A stretch of DNA of 64,000 bases from the NCBI RefSeq assembly GCF_000423165.1, contig NZ_AUHL01000007.1:62001-126000 (forward strand). Direction: 5' to 3'. This document shows positions 1-9,407 of the stretch, piece after piece. Position numbers and translations under genes: made by a program. This DNA comes from Pseudidiomarina sediminum DSM 21906 (lineage in GTDB: Bacteria > Pseudomonadota > Gammaproteobacteria > Enterobacterales > Alteromonadaceae). Numbering within the stretch: the first letter of the stretch is position 1; each line of letters starts with the position of its first letter. The notes beneath the pieces were generated by a model. It was given only the letters and a program-made list of their open reading frames with translations, did not search any database and was not told the DNA's origin.

Positions 1-1
1 A

Positions 2-274
2 GAAGGTATCAAGCACGGTGTACGTAAAGTAAATATCGACACTGATTTGCGTTTAGCCTCTACCGGTGCGATTCGTCGTCATTTAGCAGCGAATCCAGCA
101 AACTTTGACCCGCGTAAGTTCTTACAAGCATCAACGCAAGCCATGTATGACATTTGTAAAGCACGCTATGAAGCATTTGGTTGTGCTGGTCAGGCGCACA
201 AAATCAAACCGATTTCACTCGAAGAAATGTTCAAGCGCTACGAAAAGGGCGAATTAGACGCTAAAGTGAACTAA
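2..274 (+). CDS. fba: Fructose-bisphosphate aldolase class II, C-terminal part
   Basis: Only the last 90 codons are in the window; the gene begins upstream. The reading frame is open from base 2 and ends at TAA 272-274. The residues GIKHGVRKVNIDTDLR and the following TGAIRRHLA, then NPANFDPRKFL, are typical of the class IIB (zinc-dependent) fructose-1,6-bisphosphate aldolases, which cleave fructose-1,6-bisphosphate into dihydroxyacetone phosphate and glyceraldehyde-3-phosphate in the cytoplasm. The zinc ligands lie outside the window, so catalytic competence cannot be judged. An in-frame TTG at 47 is an internal leucine codon, not a start. A 14-bp inverted repeat follows the stop codon. Confidence 0.9.
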   Translation, partial: EGIKHGVRKVNIDTDLRLASTGAIRRHLAANPANFDPRKFLQASTQAMYDICKARYEAFGCAGQAHKIKPISLEEMFKRYEKGELDAKVN

Positions 275-287
275 ATCGGGGTTCTTT

Positions 288-332
288 TTTGCAGTCCTAC
301 CGCGTTATACTAAAAAAAGGTAGGACTGCAAA
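288..332. repeat. Perfect 14-bp inverted repeat with 17-nt centre, between fba and the DUF481 gene
   Basis: Arms 288-301 (TTTGCAGTCCTACC) and 319-332 (GGTAGGACTGCAAA) are perfectly complementary. The 17-nt centre (302-318) carries TATACT at 306-311, a good -10 hexamer for the downstream gene, with no good -35. The hairpin has no T-tract after either arm, so it is not a standard terminator. It could be an operator dyad centred on a promoter or a 3'-end stabilising hairpin for fba mRNA. Confidence 0.6.
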
Positions 333-348
333 TGCATACGAGGTAGCT

Positions 349-1152
349 GTGAATTTTAAAAAATCTTTGACAACGTTAGCCCTTCTAACGGTTGTAACGG
401 GCGCACCAGTCGCCAGTGCGCAAGCATCAATCTTTATGTTTGACGATGCGAGCGACCTGAATACGGAAGAGAAAAAAGACTGGGACGCATCTGCTGAACT
501 CGGTTTACTCTTTACCTCGGGTAATACCAAAACAGAAACATACAAAACCAAACTGAAAGCCTCGCGTGACTACGAAAACTGGCGTCACAAAGGCATGATC
601 GATTATTACCGTTCAAAACAAGAAGACCAAGATACTGGTGAGACTGAAGTCACTGGTGATAAGTTCTTCGTCTCGGGTCAGTCCAACTACCGTTTTGAGC
701 CAGACAGTCGTTCATCATTGTTTGTGTTTGGTTCGTATGAAGAAAACAAATTTAGTGGTTACGAGTACCAGGGTACTGTCGCTGTAGGTTATGGTGCACG
801 TTATAGCTACAGTGAAAGCCTTTATGCCGATTATGAAATCGGTCCGGGTTACTCGGTGAACAAACCAATCGTTAACGGCATCGTGCAAGAGCAAGAAAAC
901 AGCACGATTTTACGTTTAGCGGGTAACTTGGTTTGGGACATTACCAAGAACTCGAAGTTTAACGCTTTGGCGTCTACTGAAATCGGTGATGACAACACGA
1001 AATCACGTGCTGAAGTTTCGATTTCTGCAAACGTGAACAGTTCATTAGCACTGAAATTCTCAGTGGCTGCGAACCATAACTCGTATCTTGAAGATGCGAG
1101 CAAAGAAAAACTCGACACTGAAACTGCGGTGACCTTGGTCTACAGCTTCTAA
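349..1152 (+). CDS. DUF481 family (YdiY-like) outer-membrane protein
   Basis: The chosen start is GTG 349: it follows a GAGGTAG ribosome-binding site and gives a clean signal peptide (MNFKKSLTTLALLTVV, cleavage near ASAQA). An ATT/TTG-type extension back to 289 would run through the inverted repeat and has no ribosome-binding site. The mature protein of about 245 residues contains WDASAELGLLFTSGNTKTET, the hallmark opening of DUF481 proteins, followed by alternating aromatic beta strands (YYRSKQEDQ, YRFEPDSRSSLFVFG, YGARYSYSESLYADYEIGPGY) and a terminal LVYSF, all consistent with a small beta barrel. The family is annotated as salt-induced outer-membrane protein YdiY; its function is not established. 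It stands alone between fba and the opposed terC gene. Confidence 0.85.
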   Translation: MNFKKSLTTLALLTVVTGAPVASAQASIFMFDDASDLNTEEKKDWDASAELGLLFTSGNTKTETYKTKLKASRDYENWRHKGMIDYYRSKQEDQDTGETEVTGDKFFVSGQSNYRFEPDSRSSLFVFGSYEENKFSGYEYQGTVAVGYGARYSYSESLYADYEIGPGYSVNKPIVNGIVQEQENSTILRLAGNLVWDITKNSKFNALASTEIGDDNTKSRAEVSISANVNSSLALKFSVAANHNSYLEDASKEKLDTETAVTLVYSF

Positions 1153-1170
1153 GTATCGAGCGTTTTAGGG

Positions 1171-1941
1171 TTATTCAGAGCGGGTGGCTGAAGGTTCTTC
1201 GGTCATCCGCTTTTTCAATTGTACAGGGCGGTTTTGCGCTCGCTTACGTACGCGGATGTTGAGCAACTCGACCAACAACGAGAACGCCATCGCGAAGTAC
1301 ACGTAACCTTTAGGGACGTGGAAACCTAAACCTTCGCCCATTAGGGTAAAGCCAATCAAGATCAAAAAACTCAACGCCAACATTTTGATGGTTGGGTGCC
1401 GGTCAACAAAATCACCAATGGCTTTGGCGGCCAGCATCATCACTAATACTGCAATGACCACGGCAATTATCATTACCGCAACATAATCCACCAGGCCGAC
1501 CGCGGTGATCACCGAATCGAGGGAAAAGACAATATCGATGACCGCAATTTGCGCAATGATGGCGCCAAAGGTCGCCACTTTACCACTGCTGTGATGCTCT
1601 TCTACGCCCTCTAAACTATGGTGAATTTCCAAGGTACTTTTACCAAGGAGAAATAAGCCACCAAAAAAGAGAATGAGGTCGCGTCCGGAAAAGGAAAAAT
1701 CAAACACCGAGAACAGTGGTTCCGTGAGCCCCATCACCCAAACAATACTAAGCAGCAAGAGGATGCGCATGCCCATTGCCAATAACAGTCCAAGTTGACG
1801 TGCTTTATGGCGTTGGTGGGCTGGTAATCGGCCGACGAGGATAGAAATAAAGATGATGTTGTCGATGCCAAGCACGACTTCGAGCGCGGTGAGAGTTGCG
1901 AGTGCGATCCACGCTTCAGGTAAAAAGATCCATTCAAACAT
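1171..1941 (-). CDS. TerC family integral membrane protein
   Basis: The 256-residue product begins MFEWIFLPEAWIALATLTAL, the usual N-terminus of the TerC family, and continues with EVVLGIDNIIFISILVGRLP, whose GIDN motif in the first membrane segment and the matching FSLDSVITAVGL in the second half are the paired acidic motifs of this family. About seven membrane segments are visible. TerC proteins are implicated in metal (notably manganese) export and tellurite resistance; the exact substrate here is unknown. The frame stays open upstream to 2031, but that extension is not conserved-looking. The ribosome-binding site at the chosen start is weak, so the start carries some doubt. The C-terminus is Arg/Lys rich and cytoplasmic. 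Confidence 0.85.
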   Translation of the reverse strand: MFEWIFLPEAWIALATLTALEVVLGIDNIIFISILVGRLPAHQRHKARQLGLLLAMGMRILLLLSIVWVMGLTEPLFSVFDFSFSGRDLILFFGGLFLLGKSTLEIHHSLEGVEEHHSSGKVATFGAIIAQIAVIDIVFSLDSVITAVGLVDYVAVMIIAVVIAVLVMMLAAKAIGDFVDRHPTIKMLALSFLILIGFTLMGEGLGFHVPKGYVYFAMAFSLLVELLNIRVRKRAQNRPVQLKKRMTEEPSATRSE

Positions 1942-2018
1942 ATCGGTTGCACTTACTTTGTCATAGTATTGAATTACAATAAACCTGTTATTTCGCAAAA
2001 ACAATGCGGAATAAGTCT

Positions 2019-2047
2019 TTGCGTGCGGCAAGCATTTTGGCTAGTAT
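2019..2047 (+). promoter_or_regulatory. Candidate sigma-70 promoter for the DUF47-PiT operon
   Basis: TTGCGT at 2019-2024 and TAGTAT at 2042-2047 are separated by 17 bp, upstream of the DUF47 gene at 2112. The predicted leader contains CCTCC...GGGGGG (about 2056-2075), which could fold into a small hairpin before the ribosome-binding site. The match is visual only. Confidence 0.4.
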
Positions 2048-2111
2048 GCGCGCACCTCCTCTTGTGGGGGGAACACGATGATTCTAATAGCAGCAACAAA
2101 GGCGAACTTTT

Positions 2112-2792
2112 ATGTCTGCAAACTCGTTTCTTGGTGTATTTGCGAAGTCACCGATCAAACCAATGATCGAGCACATTGATCAAGTGCATGACTGTGCAAT
2201 GACATTAAAACCCTTCTTTCAGGCAGTTTATGCCGGTGATTGGGAAGCAGCTGACGAACATCGCATTGCGATTGTTGAAAAAGAGAAAGCTGCGGATGAC
2301 CTCAAACGGGAAATCCGTCTCAACTTGCCTGGTGGCCTGTTCATGCCAGTAGAGCGTACCGATTTGCTTGAACTGGTGTCTCAGCAAGACCGTATTGCGA
2401 ACAAAGCGAAAGATATTTCTGGACTGGTGACTGGGCGAGAGCTCGCAATTCCGAAAGAAATGGTCGAAGGCTTTGATGCGTACCTTTCACGTTGCCTTGA
2501 TGCAACGGACAAAGCCAAACAAACCATTGGTGAGTTTGATGACTTACTCGAAGTTGGCTTTAAAGGGCGTGAACGCCGCATTGTTGACAGTCTGATTTCA
2601 GAGTTGGACTGTATTGAAAAAGATACGGATGCATTGCAAGTAAAACTTCGTCGTCAATTACGTACGATGGAGCAGGATATGAATCCATTGGATGCAATGT
2701 TTTTGTACAAAATCCTTGATTGGGTCGGTGATCTCGCGGACCTAGCCGAGCGCGTGGGCGCACGTTTTGAGCTCATGCTTGCACGAGTCTAA
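2112..2792 (+). CDS. DUF47 (TIGR00153) phosphate-transport accessory protein
   Basis: A 226-residue soluble, highly helical protein starting MSANSFLGVFAKSPIKPM. It matches the PhoU-like DUF47/TIGR00153 family in length and in signature stretches such as HIDQVHDCAMTLKPFF, RLNLPGGLFMPVERTDLLEL and LLEVGFKGRE. Members sit beside PiT transporters and are thought to regulate or couple to them, binding metal through acidic residues on PhoU-like helix bundles. Here it lies 14 bp upstream of the PiT gene on the same strand, so the two are almost certainly co-transcribed. ATG 2112 has only a modest AAAGGCG-like ribosome-binding site. Confidence 0.9.
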   Translation: MSANSFLGVFAKSPIKPMIEHIDQVHDCAMTLKPFFQAVYAGDWEAADEHRIAIVEKEKAADDLKREIRLNLPGGLFMPVERTDLLELVSQQDRIANKAKDISGLVTGRELAIPKEMVEGFDAYLSRCLDATDKAKQTIGEFDDLLEVGFKGRERRIVDSLISELDCIEKDTDALQVKLRRQLRTMEQDMNPLDAMFLYKILDWVGDLADLAERVGARFELMLARV

Positions 2793-2806
2793 GGTCGGAG
2801 AACACA

Positions 2807-4075
2807 ATGGATATTATTTCTACCTATAATCTCACGCTGATCCTAATGGCTGCAGCGTTTGCCTTTTTTATGGCTTGGGGTATCGGTGCAAATGACGTCG
2901 CGAATGCGATGGGTACGTCAGTTGGCTCGAAAGCACTGACCATTAAACAAGCAATCGTTGTTGCAATGATTTTCGAGTTTGCTGGTGCTTATCTTGCTGG
3001 TGGTGAAGTTACCTCAACCATTCGTAAAGGTATTATTGATTCGGCGTATTTTGTTAACGCCCCTGAATTGCTGGTATTCGGGATGATTGGAGCACTATTG
3101 GCGGCTGGTTTCTGGCTGTTGATTGCTTCTTATCTGGGTTGGCCGGTGTCAACGACACACTCTATTATTGGTGCGATCGTTGGTTTTGCTGCGGTGGGCG
3201 TGAGCCCTGATGCGGTGGAGTGGTCAAAAGTCCTAGGTATTGTTGGCAGCTGGGTTATCACCCCGATGATAGCGGGTTTGATTGCGTACTTTATTTTTAT
3301 TAGCGCGCAAAAGCTCATTTTTGATCAAGAAAATCCGTTAGCTATGGCCAAGCGTTATGTGCCGTTTTATATGGCATTGACGGGTCTTGTGATTGCTTTG
3401 GTCACCATTAAGAAAGGCTTGAAGCACGTTGGCTTAACCTTCTCAACCGCGGAAGGCCTATTGTTGGCGGTTGCTGTTGCAGCAGTTGTGTTTGTCATCG
3501 GTAAGGTGATGATTGGTCGTTTGAAGTTTGACCCATCAGCGGACAAAGACATGCACTACACCAACGTGGAAAAAGTTTTCGCCGTATTGATGGTGGTTAC
3601 CGCCTGTGCGATGGCATTTGCCCATGGTTCCAACGATGTTGCTAACGCGATTGGACCATTAGCGGCAGTGGTGAGCGTTGTTCAAAGTGGTGGTGAGATC
3701 TCTAGTAAAGCTCAATTGGCCTGGTGGGTATTGCCTGTCGGTGCGATTGGTATTGTCTTGGGTCTTGCCATGCTGGGTAAACGCGTTATCGCGACCATTG
3801 GTAAAGGGATTACTCACCTAACACCAAGCCGTGGTTTTGCGGCAGAGCTTGCTGCTGCGACAACGGTTGTTATCGCATCAGGTACTGGCTTACCTATTTC
3901 AACCACACAAACCCTTGTTGGTGCTGTGTTAGGTGTTGGGATGGCGCGCGGTATTGCTGCACTGAATCTTGGTGTGGTGCGTAACATCGTGGTTTCTTGG
4001 GTGGTCACCTTACCTGCAGGTGCCATCATGTCGATCATCTTCTTCTTTATCTTGAAGGCGGCGTTTGGCGTTTAA
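2807..4075 (+). CDS. PiT family inorganic phosphate transporter
   Basis: This 422-residue polytopic membrane protein carries the two inverted PiT signature repeats: GANDVANAMGTSVGSKALT near residues 28-46 and HGSNDVANAIGPLAAV near 273-288, each followed by a WPVSTTHS/LPISTTQT motif (near residues 111 and 365). These form the phosphate and cation sites of low-affinity Pi:H+ or Pi:Na+ symporters. The STTHSIIGA and STTQTLVGA pair supports a complete transporter. A GGAG ribosome-binding site precedes ATG 2807. With the DUF47 gene it forms a two-gene phosphate uptake operon closed by the terminator at 4094. Confidence 0.92.
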   Translation: MDIISTYNLTLILMAAAFAFFMAWGIGANDVANAMGTSVGSKALTIKQAIVVAMIFEFAGAYLAGGEVTSTIRKGIIDSAYFVNAPELLVFGMIGALLAAGFWLLIASYLGWPVSTTHSIIGAIVGFAAVGVSPDAVEWSKVLGIVGSWVITPMIAGLIAYFIFISAQKLIFDQENPLAMAKRYVPFYMALTGLVIALVTIKKGLKHVGLTFSTAEGLLLAVAVAAVVFVIGKVMIGRLKFDPSADKDMHYTNVEKVFAVLMVVTACAMAFAHGSNDVANAIGPLAAVVSVVQSGGEISSKAQLAWWVLPVGAIGIVLGLAMLGKRVIATIGKGITHLTPSRGFAAELAAATTVVIASGTGLPISTTQTLVGAVLGVGMARGIAALNLGVVRNIVVSWVVTLPAGAIMSIIFFFILKAAFGV

Positions 4076-4093
4076 ACCATTTTGATAGATAGT

Positions 4094-4121
4094 AAAAAGG
4101 CGACTTCGGTCGCCTTTTTTT
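4094..4121 (+). terminator. Rho-independent terminator after the PiT gene
   Basis: Stem AAAAAGGCGAC (4094-4104), UUCG tetraloop (4105-4108), GTCGCC and a run of seven T. The A-run before and T-run after make it potentially bidirectional. Confidence 0.9.
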
Positions 4122-4150
4122 GTGCCTGAAGAAAAATAAATGCGTGGTGG

Positions 4151-4180
4151 TGACAACTTTTCTACCCGCTATCCCGACTA
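4151..4180 (+). promoter_or_regulatory. Possible ECF-type promoter of the sigma operon
   Basis: TGACAAC at 4151-4157 followed 17 bp later by CGACTA at 4175-4180 resembles the AAC-containing -35 and CGxC-type -10 of many ECF-sigma autoregulated promoters, 31 bp upstream of the sigma gene. Single-sequence evidence only. Confidence 0.3.
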
Positions 4181-4210
4181 CAGTAGCAAAGAACAAAGGG
4201 AAGCCAAATT

Positions 4211-4753
4211 GTGTTTGCACCTTCGGATGAAAAACTGGTTCGCCGAGCCATAGATAATAATCGCCAAGCTTGGCTCCACCTCGTAAAGCGTTACGAGGGG
4301 CTGGTCTACAACTATGCGCTGCGGATGAGCGGGAATCGTGACGATGCGCTCGATTTGATGCAAGACGTGTTCTTGTCATTGTTTCGAAACTTGGCCAGTT
4401 GGCGGGGCGAGAGTTCGTTTAAGAACTGGCTGATGAAGATTGCTCATTACCGCTGTATCGAACATTTTCGCAGCCGCCGTAATTTTGCTGATGAACATGA
4501 TTTCGACCAGCAAGAAAGCCACTTGGATTGGCATGACCCGGAAGCGGTGTATCAGGGCCAGCAACGGACGCAGCAATTGGTGCAAGCCATGCAAGCATTG
4601 CCGCTCGAGCAACGGCTGGTGGTGGAGTTGAAGTTTTTTCAGCACCTTCGATTAAAAGATATTAGTGAACAACTTGAAGTACCGTTGAATACGGTGAAGT
4701 CACGCTTGTACAAAGCAGTCGAACGGTTACAGCAGTTGGTGGAGGAGTTATGA
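4211..4753 (+). CDS. ECF-subfamily RNA polymerase sigma factor (RpoE-like)
   Basis: The 180-residue protein starts at GTG 4211 after a GGGAAG ribosome-binding site. It has the two-domain ECF layout. Region 2 spans about residues 25-90, with YNYALRMSGNRDDALDLMQD and a WLMKIAHYRCIEHFRSRR promoter-opening segment. Region 4 spans about 118-175, with LPLEQRLVVELKFF and a helix-turn-helix KDISEQLEVPLNTVKSRLYK. Regions 1.1 and 3 are absent, as expected. It directs RNA polymerase to a specific stress or envelope regulon. Its stop overlaps the next start by four bases (ATGA), so sigma and the downstream membrane protein are translationally coupled, the usual arrangement for sigma/anti-sigma pairs. Confidence 0.92.
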   Translation: MFAPSDEKLVRRAIDNNRQAWLHLVKRYEGLVYNYALRMSGNRDDALDLMQDVFLSLFRNLASWRGESSFKNWLMKIAHYRCIEHFRSRRNFADEHDFDQQESHLDWHDPEAVYQGQQRTQQLVQAMQALPLEQRLVVELKFFQHLRLKDISEQLEVPLNTVKSRLYKAVERLQQLVEEL

Positions 4754-5325
4754 GCGAGTCACGTGATTTTGAAAAGTGGTTGCAAGCAACCGCAGATGCG
4801 ACGCAAGCAGAGCCGGTGCCACATTGGCCTCGTGAAGCAACTTTCCGTGAGAGTACGGTGCGGCAACGTCGTTGGTGGCAGCAGTCCTGGTTATCGGTTG
4901 CTTCGCTCGCCTGCTCAGCGTTAGCTGTGATGGCAGTAGTGACGCAGTTGCAAGTACAGGTCACTGACCAAGGCTTTAATGTGCACTTTGGTGGCACGCT
5001 TACCGAGCAGCAATTGCAACAAGCTGTTGCTGCGCAAATGGCCGACTATGGGGCTGCACAAAAAGTCCAGTTTGCCGATTATGCCGCCAATTTACGTAAA
5101 GATTTTCGTGACGACATTGCCGCTGCCAATCAGCAATTGGTGAGTTATGTGTTGGCCACCAATCGGACCGAGCGGCAAGAAGATATGGAAGATTTAATTC
5201 GTTACGTGAATGCGCAACGTGAAGACGACCAAGTGTATTTTGAACATCAACTGTCGCAAGTCACCGGACAATTGATTGAGCAGACCGATTTGGGTGGTTA
5301 CCCGAACTATGAGACCAAGGAGTAA
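4750..5325 (+). CDS. Putative anti-sigma factor, single-pass membrane protein
   Basis: A 191-residue protein with a roughly 45-residue cytoplasmic N-terminus (SRDFEKWLQATADATQAEP), one membrane segment near residues 46-66 (WLSVASLACSALAVMAVV) and a Gln-rich, charged, probably periplasmic C-terminal helix. The position directly after an ECF sigma gene with an ATGA overlap, and this topology, argue for an anti-sigma factor. The sequence lacks the HxxxCxxC zinc motif of ZAS-type anti-sigma proteins and has no RseA-like signature I recognise. It would bind the sigma factor at the membrane and release it on an envelope signal; this is inference from context. Confidence 0.6.
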   Translation: MSESRDFEKWLQATADATQAEPVPHWPREATFRESTVRQRRWWQQSWLSVASLACSALAVMAVVTQLQVQVTDQGFNVHFGGTLTEQQLQQAVAAQMADYGAAQKVQFADYAANLRKDFRDDIAAANQQLVSYVLATNRTERQEDMEDLIRYVNAQREDDQVYFEHQLSQVTGQLIEQTDLGGYPNYETKE

Positions 5326-5329
5326 GACC

Positions 5330-6271
5330 ATGCGGACTTTAATGACCTTATCAGCAGTAGCATTGGCACTCGTTGCTGCGACGACGGCGCATGCTGACGA
5401 AAAACAACGCAGTGAATTGCGTAAGCAGTTAGAAGTAATGAACAGTATTTTTACCACCACCTTGGCACAGCAGCAGGGCGAGGCTCAACGCGGGCGGATG
5501 TATCATGAGCGTTTGCATTATGATTACTTGGCCGGACAAGGTGTGGTGTATCGTATGCGCGTCGATAACCCTACAATTATGTTCTTTGGTGAGCGGGTTT
5601 CTTTTCCTGATGTACCACTACCACCGGAATTCGATGAGCATGCGGTGATGGACATCGAATTTGAAGTCAGCGAAGCGCTCGCTGAAGCCGAAAGTGAACT
5701 CGCACAAATTGAAATTTTATCGGATTCGGTAGAGATGACTGAAAGTACCACGGTATTTTCTGGCGACGGCGAAATTCGCATCGTTCGTGAAGTCTCTGAT
5801 GACGTGCGTGAAAGTGCGCGTGAAATGCGCGAGCTACGCCGGAAAGAGCGTGATCTGAAGTTGGCCGAACGGAATGCTGAAGCCGCAGAGTCTGAGAAAG
5901 TTAAAGCTGAATTGAAAGCGGTACAAGAAGAACTTAAAGCTCGCGAAAAAGCTTATAAGGAAGCGCGTGAAGAGCTCAAAGCAGCGCGGGAAGAGTTACG
6001 CGATAAAGCCGATGAGCGGCGTGCCAAACGTGCCGAAAAACGTGCCGAGCAGGTGAAGGTCTATGAACAGACCATCGCGCAAACTTTGTGTGACTATGGC
6101 CAAACCTTGCGGGCGTTACCGAATGGCGAGCATGTCAGCTTTATTTTAGAAGGCGCGGGCGATAAGGAGAATGGTGGTTCAGATAAGATTTATGTGTTCA
6201 CCAAACGTCAGTTGCAAAAATGTGATCAACCAAGTGATCTGTTAGGGCAAGCGGTAACGTATAGCTATTAA
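5330..6271 (+). CDS. Exported coiled-coil protein of the ECF sigma operon
   Basis: I do not recognise a family. ATG 5330 was chosen because it follows AAGGAGTAAG and opens a signal peptide (MRTLMTLSAVALALVAATTA, cleavage after AHA). The mature product of about 290 residues has an N-terminal part with little pattern, an acidic central region, and a long charged coiled coil at about residues 155-250 rich in Glu, Arg, Lys and Ala (repeats like KAELKAVQEELKAREKAY). The C-terminus contains two cysteines (TLCDYGQ and LQKCDQ) that could form a disulfide, and a short beta-like domain. It starts 4 bp after the putative anti-sigma gene, so it is likely part of the signal-sensing or output module. Confidence 0.6.
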   Translation: MRTLMTLSAVALALVAATTAHADEKQRSELRKQLEVMNSIFTTTLAQQQGEAQRGRMYHERLHYDYLAGQGVVYRMRVDNPTIMFFGERVSFPDVPLPPEFDEHAVMDIEFEVSEALAEAESELAQIEILSDSVEMTESTTVFSGDGEIRIVREVSDDVRESAREMRELRRKERDLKLAERNAEAAESEKVKAELKAVQEELKAREKAYKEAREELKAAREELRDKADERRAKRAEKRAEQVKVYEQTIAQTLCDYGQTLRALPNGEHVSFILEGAGDKENGGSDKIYVFTKRQLQKCDQPSDLLGQAVTYSY

Positions 6272-6306
6272 CCAATTGAATCCCTGAAAGTTGGTTGTCA
6301 GTTTTC

Positions 6307-6333
6307 AGCACGCCGCTTGGCGTGCTTTTTTTT
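6307..6333 (+). terminator. Rho-independent terminator of the ECF sigma operon
   Basis: Perfect 8-bp stem AGCACGCC / GGCGTGCT with a GCTT loop, followed by seven T. It ends 52 bp before queA. Confidence 0.92.
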
Positions 6334-6385
6334 GCCCTGCAAAAAAGGTAAAGTAGCGCCCACAAAATCAGCAATAGCAACGAGT

Positions 6386-7426
6386 ATGGACGTTAAAGAC
6401 TTTAGTTTTGAATTACCCGACGAACTGATTGCGCGGTATCCACAACAGGATCGTAGTGCAAGCCGTTTACTTTGCCTTGATGGCCCAACCGGTGCGGTGA
6501 CACACTCGCAATTTACCGCGATTGTAGACGCCTTGCAGCCCGGCGATTTGTTGGTCTTTAACGATACCCGCGTGATCCCTGCGCGAATGCTGGGCGAAAA
6601 AGTGTCTGGCGGCAAAGTCGAAGTTTTGGTCGAGCGTATTATTGATGAGCACCGAGTGCTGGCACATGTACGCAGCAATCGAGCACCTAAGCCTGGCCAA
6701 CGCTTGTTGTTAGAGCAGGCTGTGGAAGTGGAAATGTTGGGGCGGCAGGATGCCTTATTCGAGCTTCGTTTTTTAACCGATGCGCCGGTACTAGATGTGC
6801 TCGAGCAGTATGGTCATATGCCATTACCTCCCTATATCGACCGTCCTGATGAAGCCAGTGACCGCGAACGTTACCAAACGGTATACAACAAAAAGCCGGG
6901 TGCTGTCGCAGCTCCGACGGCGGGCTTGCACTTTGATGACACAATTCTTGCCGCGCTAGCAGCGAAAGGCGTGAACTTCGCCTATGTGACGTTGCATGTT
7001 GGTGCTGGAACGTTTCAGCCGGTGCGGGTGGATAGCATTGAAGATCACCACATGCACAGTGAGTACGCTGAAGTACCGCAGGAGGCGGTCGATGCGATTC
7101 ATGCAACCAAAGCAGCAGGTGGCCGGGTGGTTGCCGTCGGCACCACCTCAGTACGTTCCCTCGAGTCGGCAGCGCAAGCAGCGCTGAAGCAAGGACTCCC
7201 GTTGGCGCCATTCTTTGCGGATACGGACATCTTTATTTACCCGGGGTATCAGTTCCAAGTCATTGATGCCATGATCACCAACTTCCACTTGCCGGAGTCG
7301 ACGCTAATCATGTTGGTGTCGGCGTTTGCTGGGCGTGAAGCTGTGTTGGGCGCTTATCAGCAGGCGATTGATAATAGCTATCGCTTCTTTAGTTACGGCG
7401 ATGCGATGTTTGTGACCCGTCGCTAG
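6386..7426 (+). CDS. queA: S-adenosylmethionine:tRNA ribosyltransferase-isomerase QueA
   Basis: QueA transfers the ribosyl moiety of S-adenosylmethionine to preQ1 in tRNA, making epoxyqueuosine. The 346-residue product starts [19 protein letters not shown], the family opening, and has [14 protein letters not shown], the GHMPLPPYI and [15 protein letters not shown] segments, [14 protein letters not shown] and a [20 protein letters not shown]-terminus. ATG 6386 is used; an upstream in-frame ATG at 6317 would read through the terminator of the previous operon. It is followed 60 bp later by tgt, the next enzyme of the same pathway. Confidence 0.96.
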   Translation: MDVKDFSFELPDELIARYPQQDRSASRLLCLDGPTGAVTHSQFTAIVDALQPGDLLVFNDTRVIPARMLGEKVSGGKVEVLVERIIDEHRVLAHVRSNRAPKPGQRLLLEQAVEVEMLGRQDALFELRFLTDAPVLDVLEQYGHMPLPPYIDRPDEASDRERYQTVYNKKPGAVAAPTAGLHFDDTILAALAAKGVNFAYVTLHVGAGTFQPVRVDSIEDHHMHSEYAEVPQEAVDAIHATKAAGGRVVAVGTTSVRSLESAAQAALKQGLPLAPFFADTDIFIYPGYQFQVIDAMITNFHLPESTLIMLVSAFAGREAVLGAYQQAIDNSYRFFSYGDAMFVTRR

Positions 7427-7471
7427 CGCTCAGGTATACTGACGCTCTCGGACTGTTTTTCCGTGAATTAA

Positions 7472-8605
<1,134 letters not shown>

Positions 8606-8612
8606 TGTGGCT

Positions 8613-8644
8613 GTGCCATTCCTGCCATTAGGCAGGGATGGCAC
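8613..8644. terminator. Hairpin between convergent tgt and MarC genes
   Basis: Arms 8613-8626 and 8631-8644 (TGCCATTCCTGCC against GGCAGGGATGGCA) pair with one G-T wobble around an ATTA loop; the MarC stop codon sits at the loop edge. There is no T-tract, so the terminator call is uncertain; it may just stabilise both 3' ends. Confidence 0.4.
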
Positions 8645-9275
8645 GTGCGATGTCGATCACGTAAGGCTTAATACCGGCGAAGAAGAACTCGACCGCAATC
8701 AACATCACGATAAGCCCCATCAGCCGCATGAGGATCTTACTGCCGCTACGGCCAAGCTTTGCCAAAAGTTGTCGGCCACTGGCAAGAATGATGGCGACAA
8801 GGAAGCACACCACCGCAATCGCAACAAACAGACTGATGCTGGCAGCTGCAGCATTCTCTAAGTTTTTGCTTTCTTGAATGACCAAGATCACCATAGTGAT
8901 AGCGCCAGGGCCCGCCACCATCGGAATACCGATAGGTGTAACGGCAACATCGGAACCAAAATCGCCATCGCTTTCACCGTCAACCCGCTTCGGCACAGTG
9001 CGCCCGCGCAGCATTTCGAAGCCCATGACGAAGAATAAGATGCCGCCAGCAACGCGTAGGCCGTTCACCGAAATATTAAAGAAGCTAAAGATGGCTTCGC
9101 CAAGTAAGGCGAAGACGCTGAGCGCGATAAAAGCGGTGACTGCAGCGCGCATGGCAACCCAACGGGCGGCTTTTGGCGTCATTGCCTCGGTGAGCGCAAT
9201 GTAAATAGGCACCGCCGCAATAGGGTTGATCATGGTGAACAGCGAAGTGACTTGAAAGATAAAAATATCGAACAT
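8628..9275 (-). CDS. MarC family integral membrane protein
   Basis: The 215-residue product has six hydrophobic segments and the MarC/SNARE-like pattern: MINPIAAVPIYIALTEAMT in the first loop, GGILFFVMGFEMLRG in the middle, and VTPIGIPMVAGPGAITMVIL, with its conserved P-x-AGPG motif, in the second half. The family (UPF0056) was once linked to multiple antibiotic resistance, but no transport substrate is established. Between segments 3 and 4 lies a hydrophilic loop (KRVDGESDGDFGSD). It is monocistronic, convergent with tgt, and has a long leader with an extended -10 promoter near 9408-9416. Confidence 0.88.
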   Translation of the reverse strand: MFDIFIFQVTSLFTMINPIAAVPIYIALTEAMTPKAARWVAMRAAVTAFIALSVFALLGEAIFSFFNISVNGLRVAGGILFFVMGFEMLRGRTVPKRVDGESDGDFGSDVAVTPIGIPMVAGPGAITMVILVIQESKNLENAAAASISLFVAIAVVCFLVAIILASGRQLLAKLGRSGSKILMRLMGLIVMLIAVEFFFAGIKPYVIDIARAIPA

Positions 9276-9407
9276 AGTGAGTCCCGATAAAGAGCAACAT
9301 TTTAAGGTTAAGCTTAGGTGAATTGGCGGTTGCTGCGTTGCTACCTAAGTCATCATTCGTTAAGTCTTGGATTAACTTGTGGTTAATGTGAAGTTAACGC
9401 GGCGGAT

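Noticed and set aside
288-332. Invertible promoter flanked by inverted repeats
   Set aside because: The 17-bp spacer is far too short for known site-specific inversion and no recombinase is nearby.
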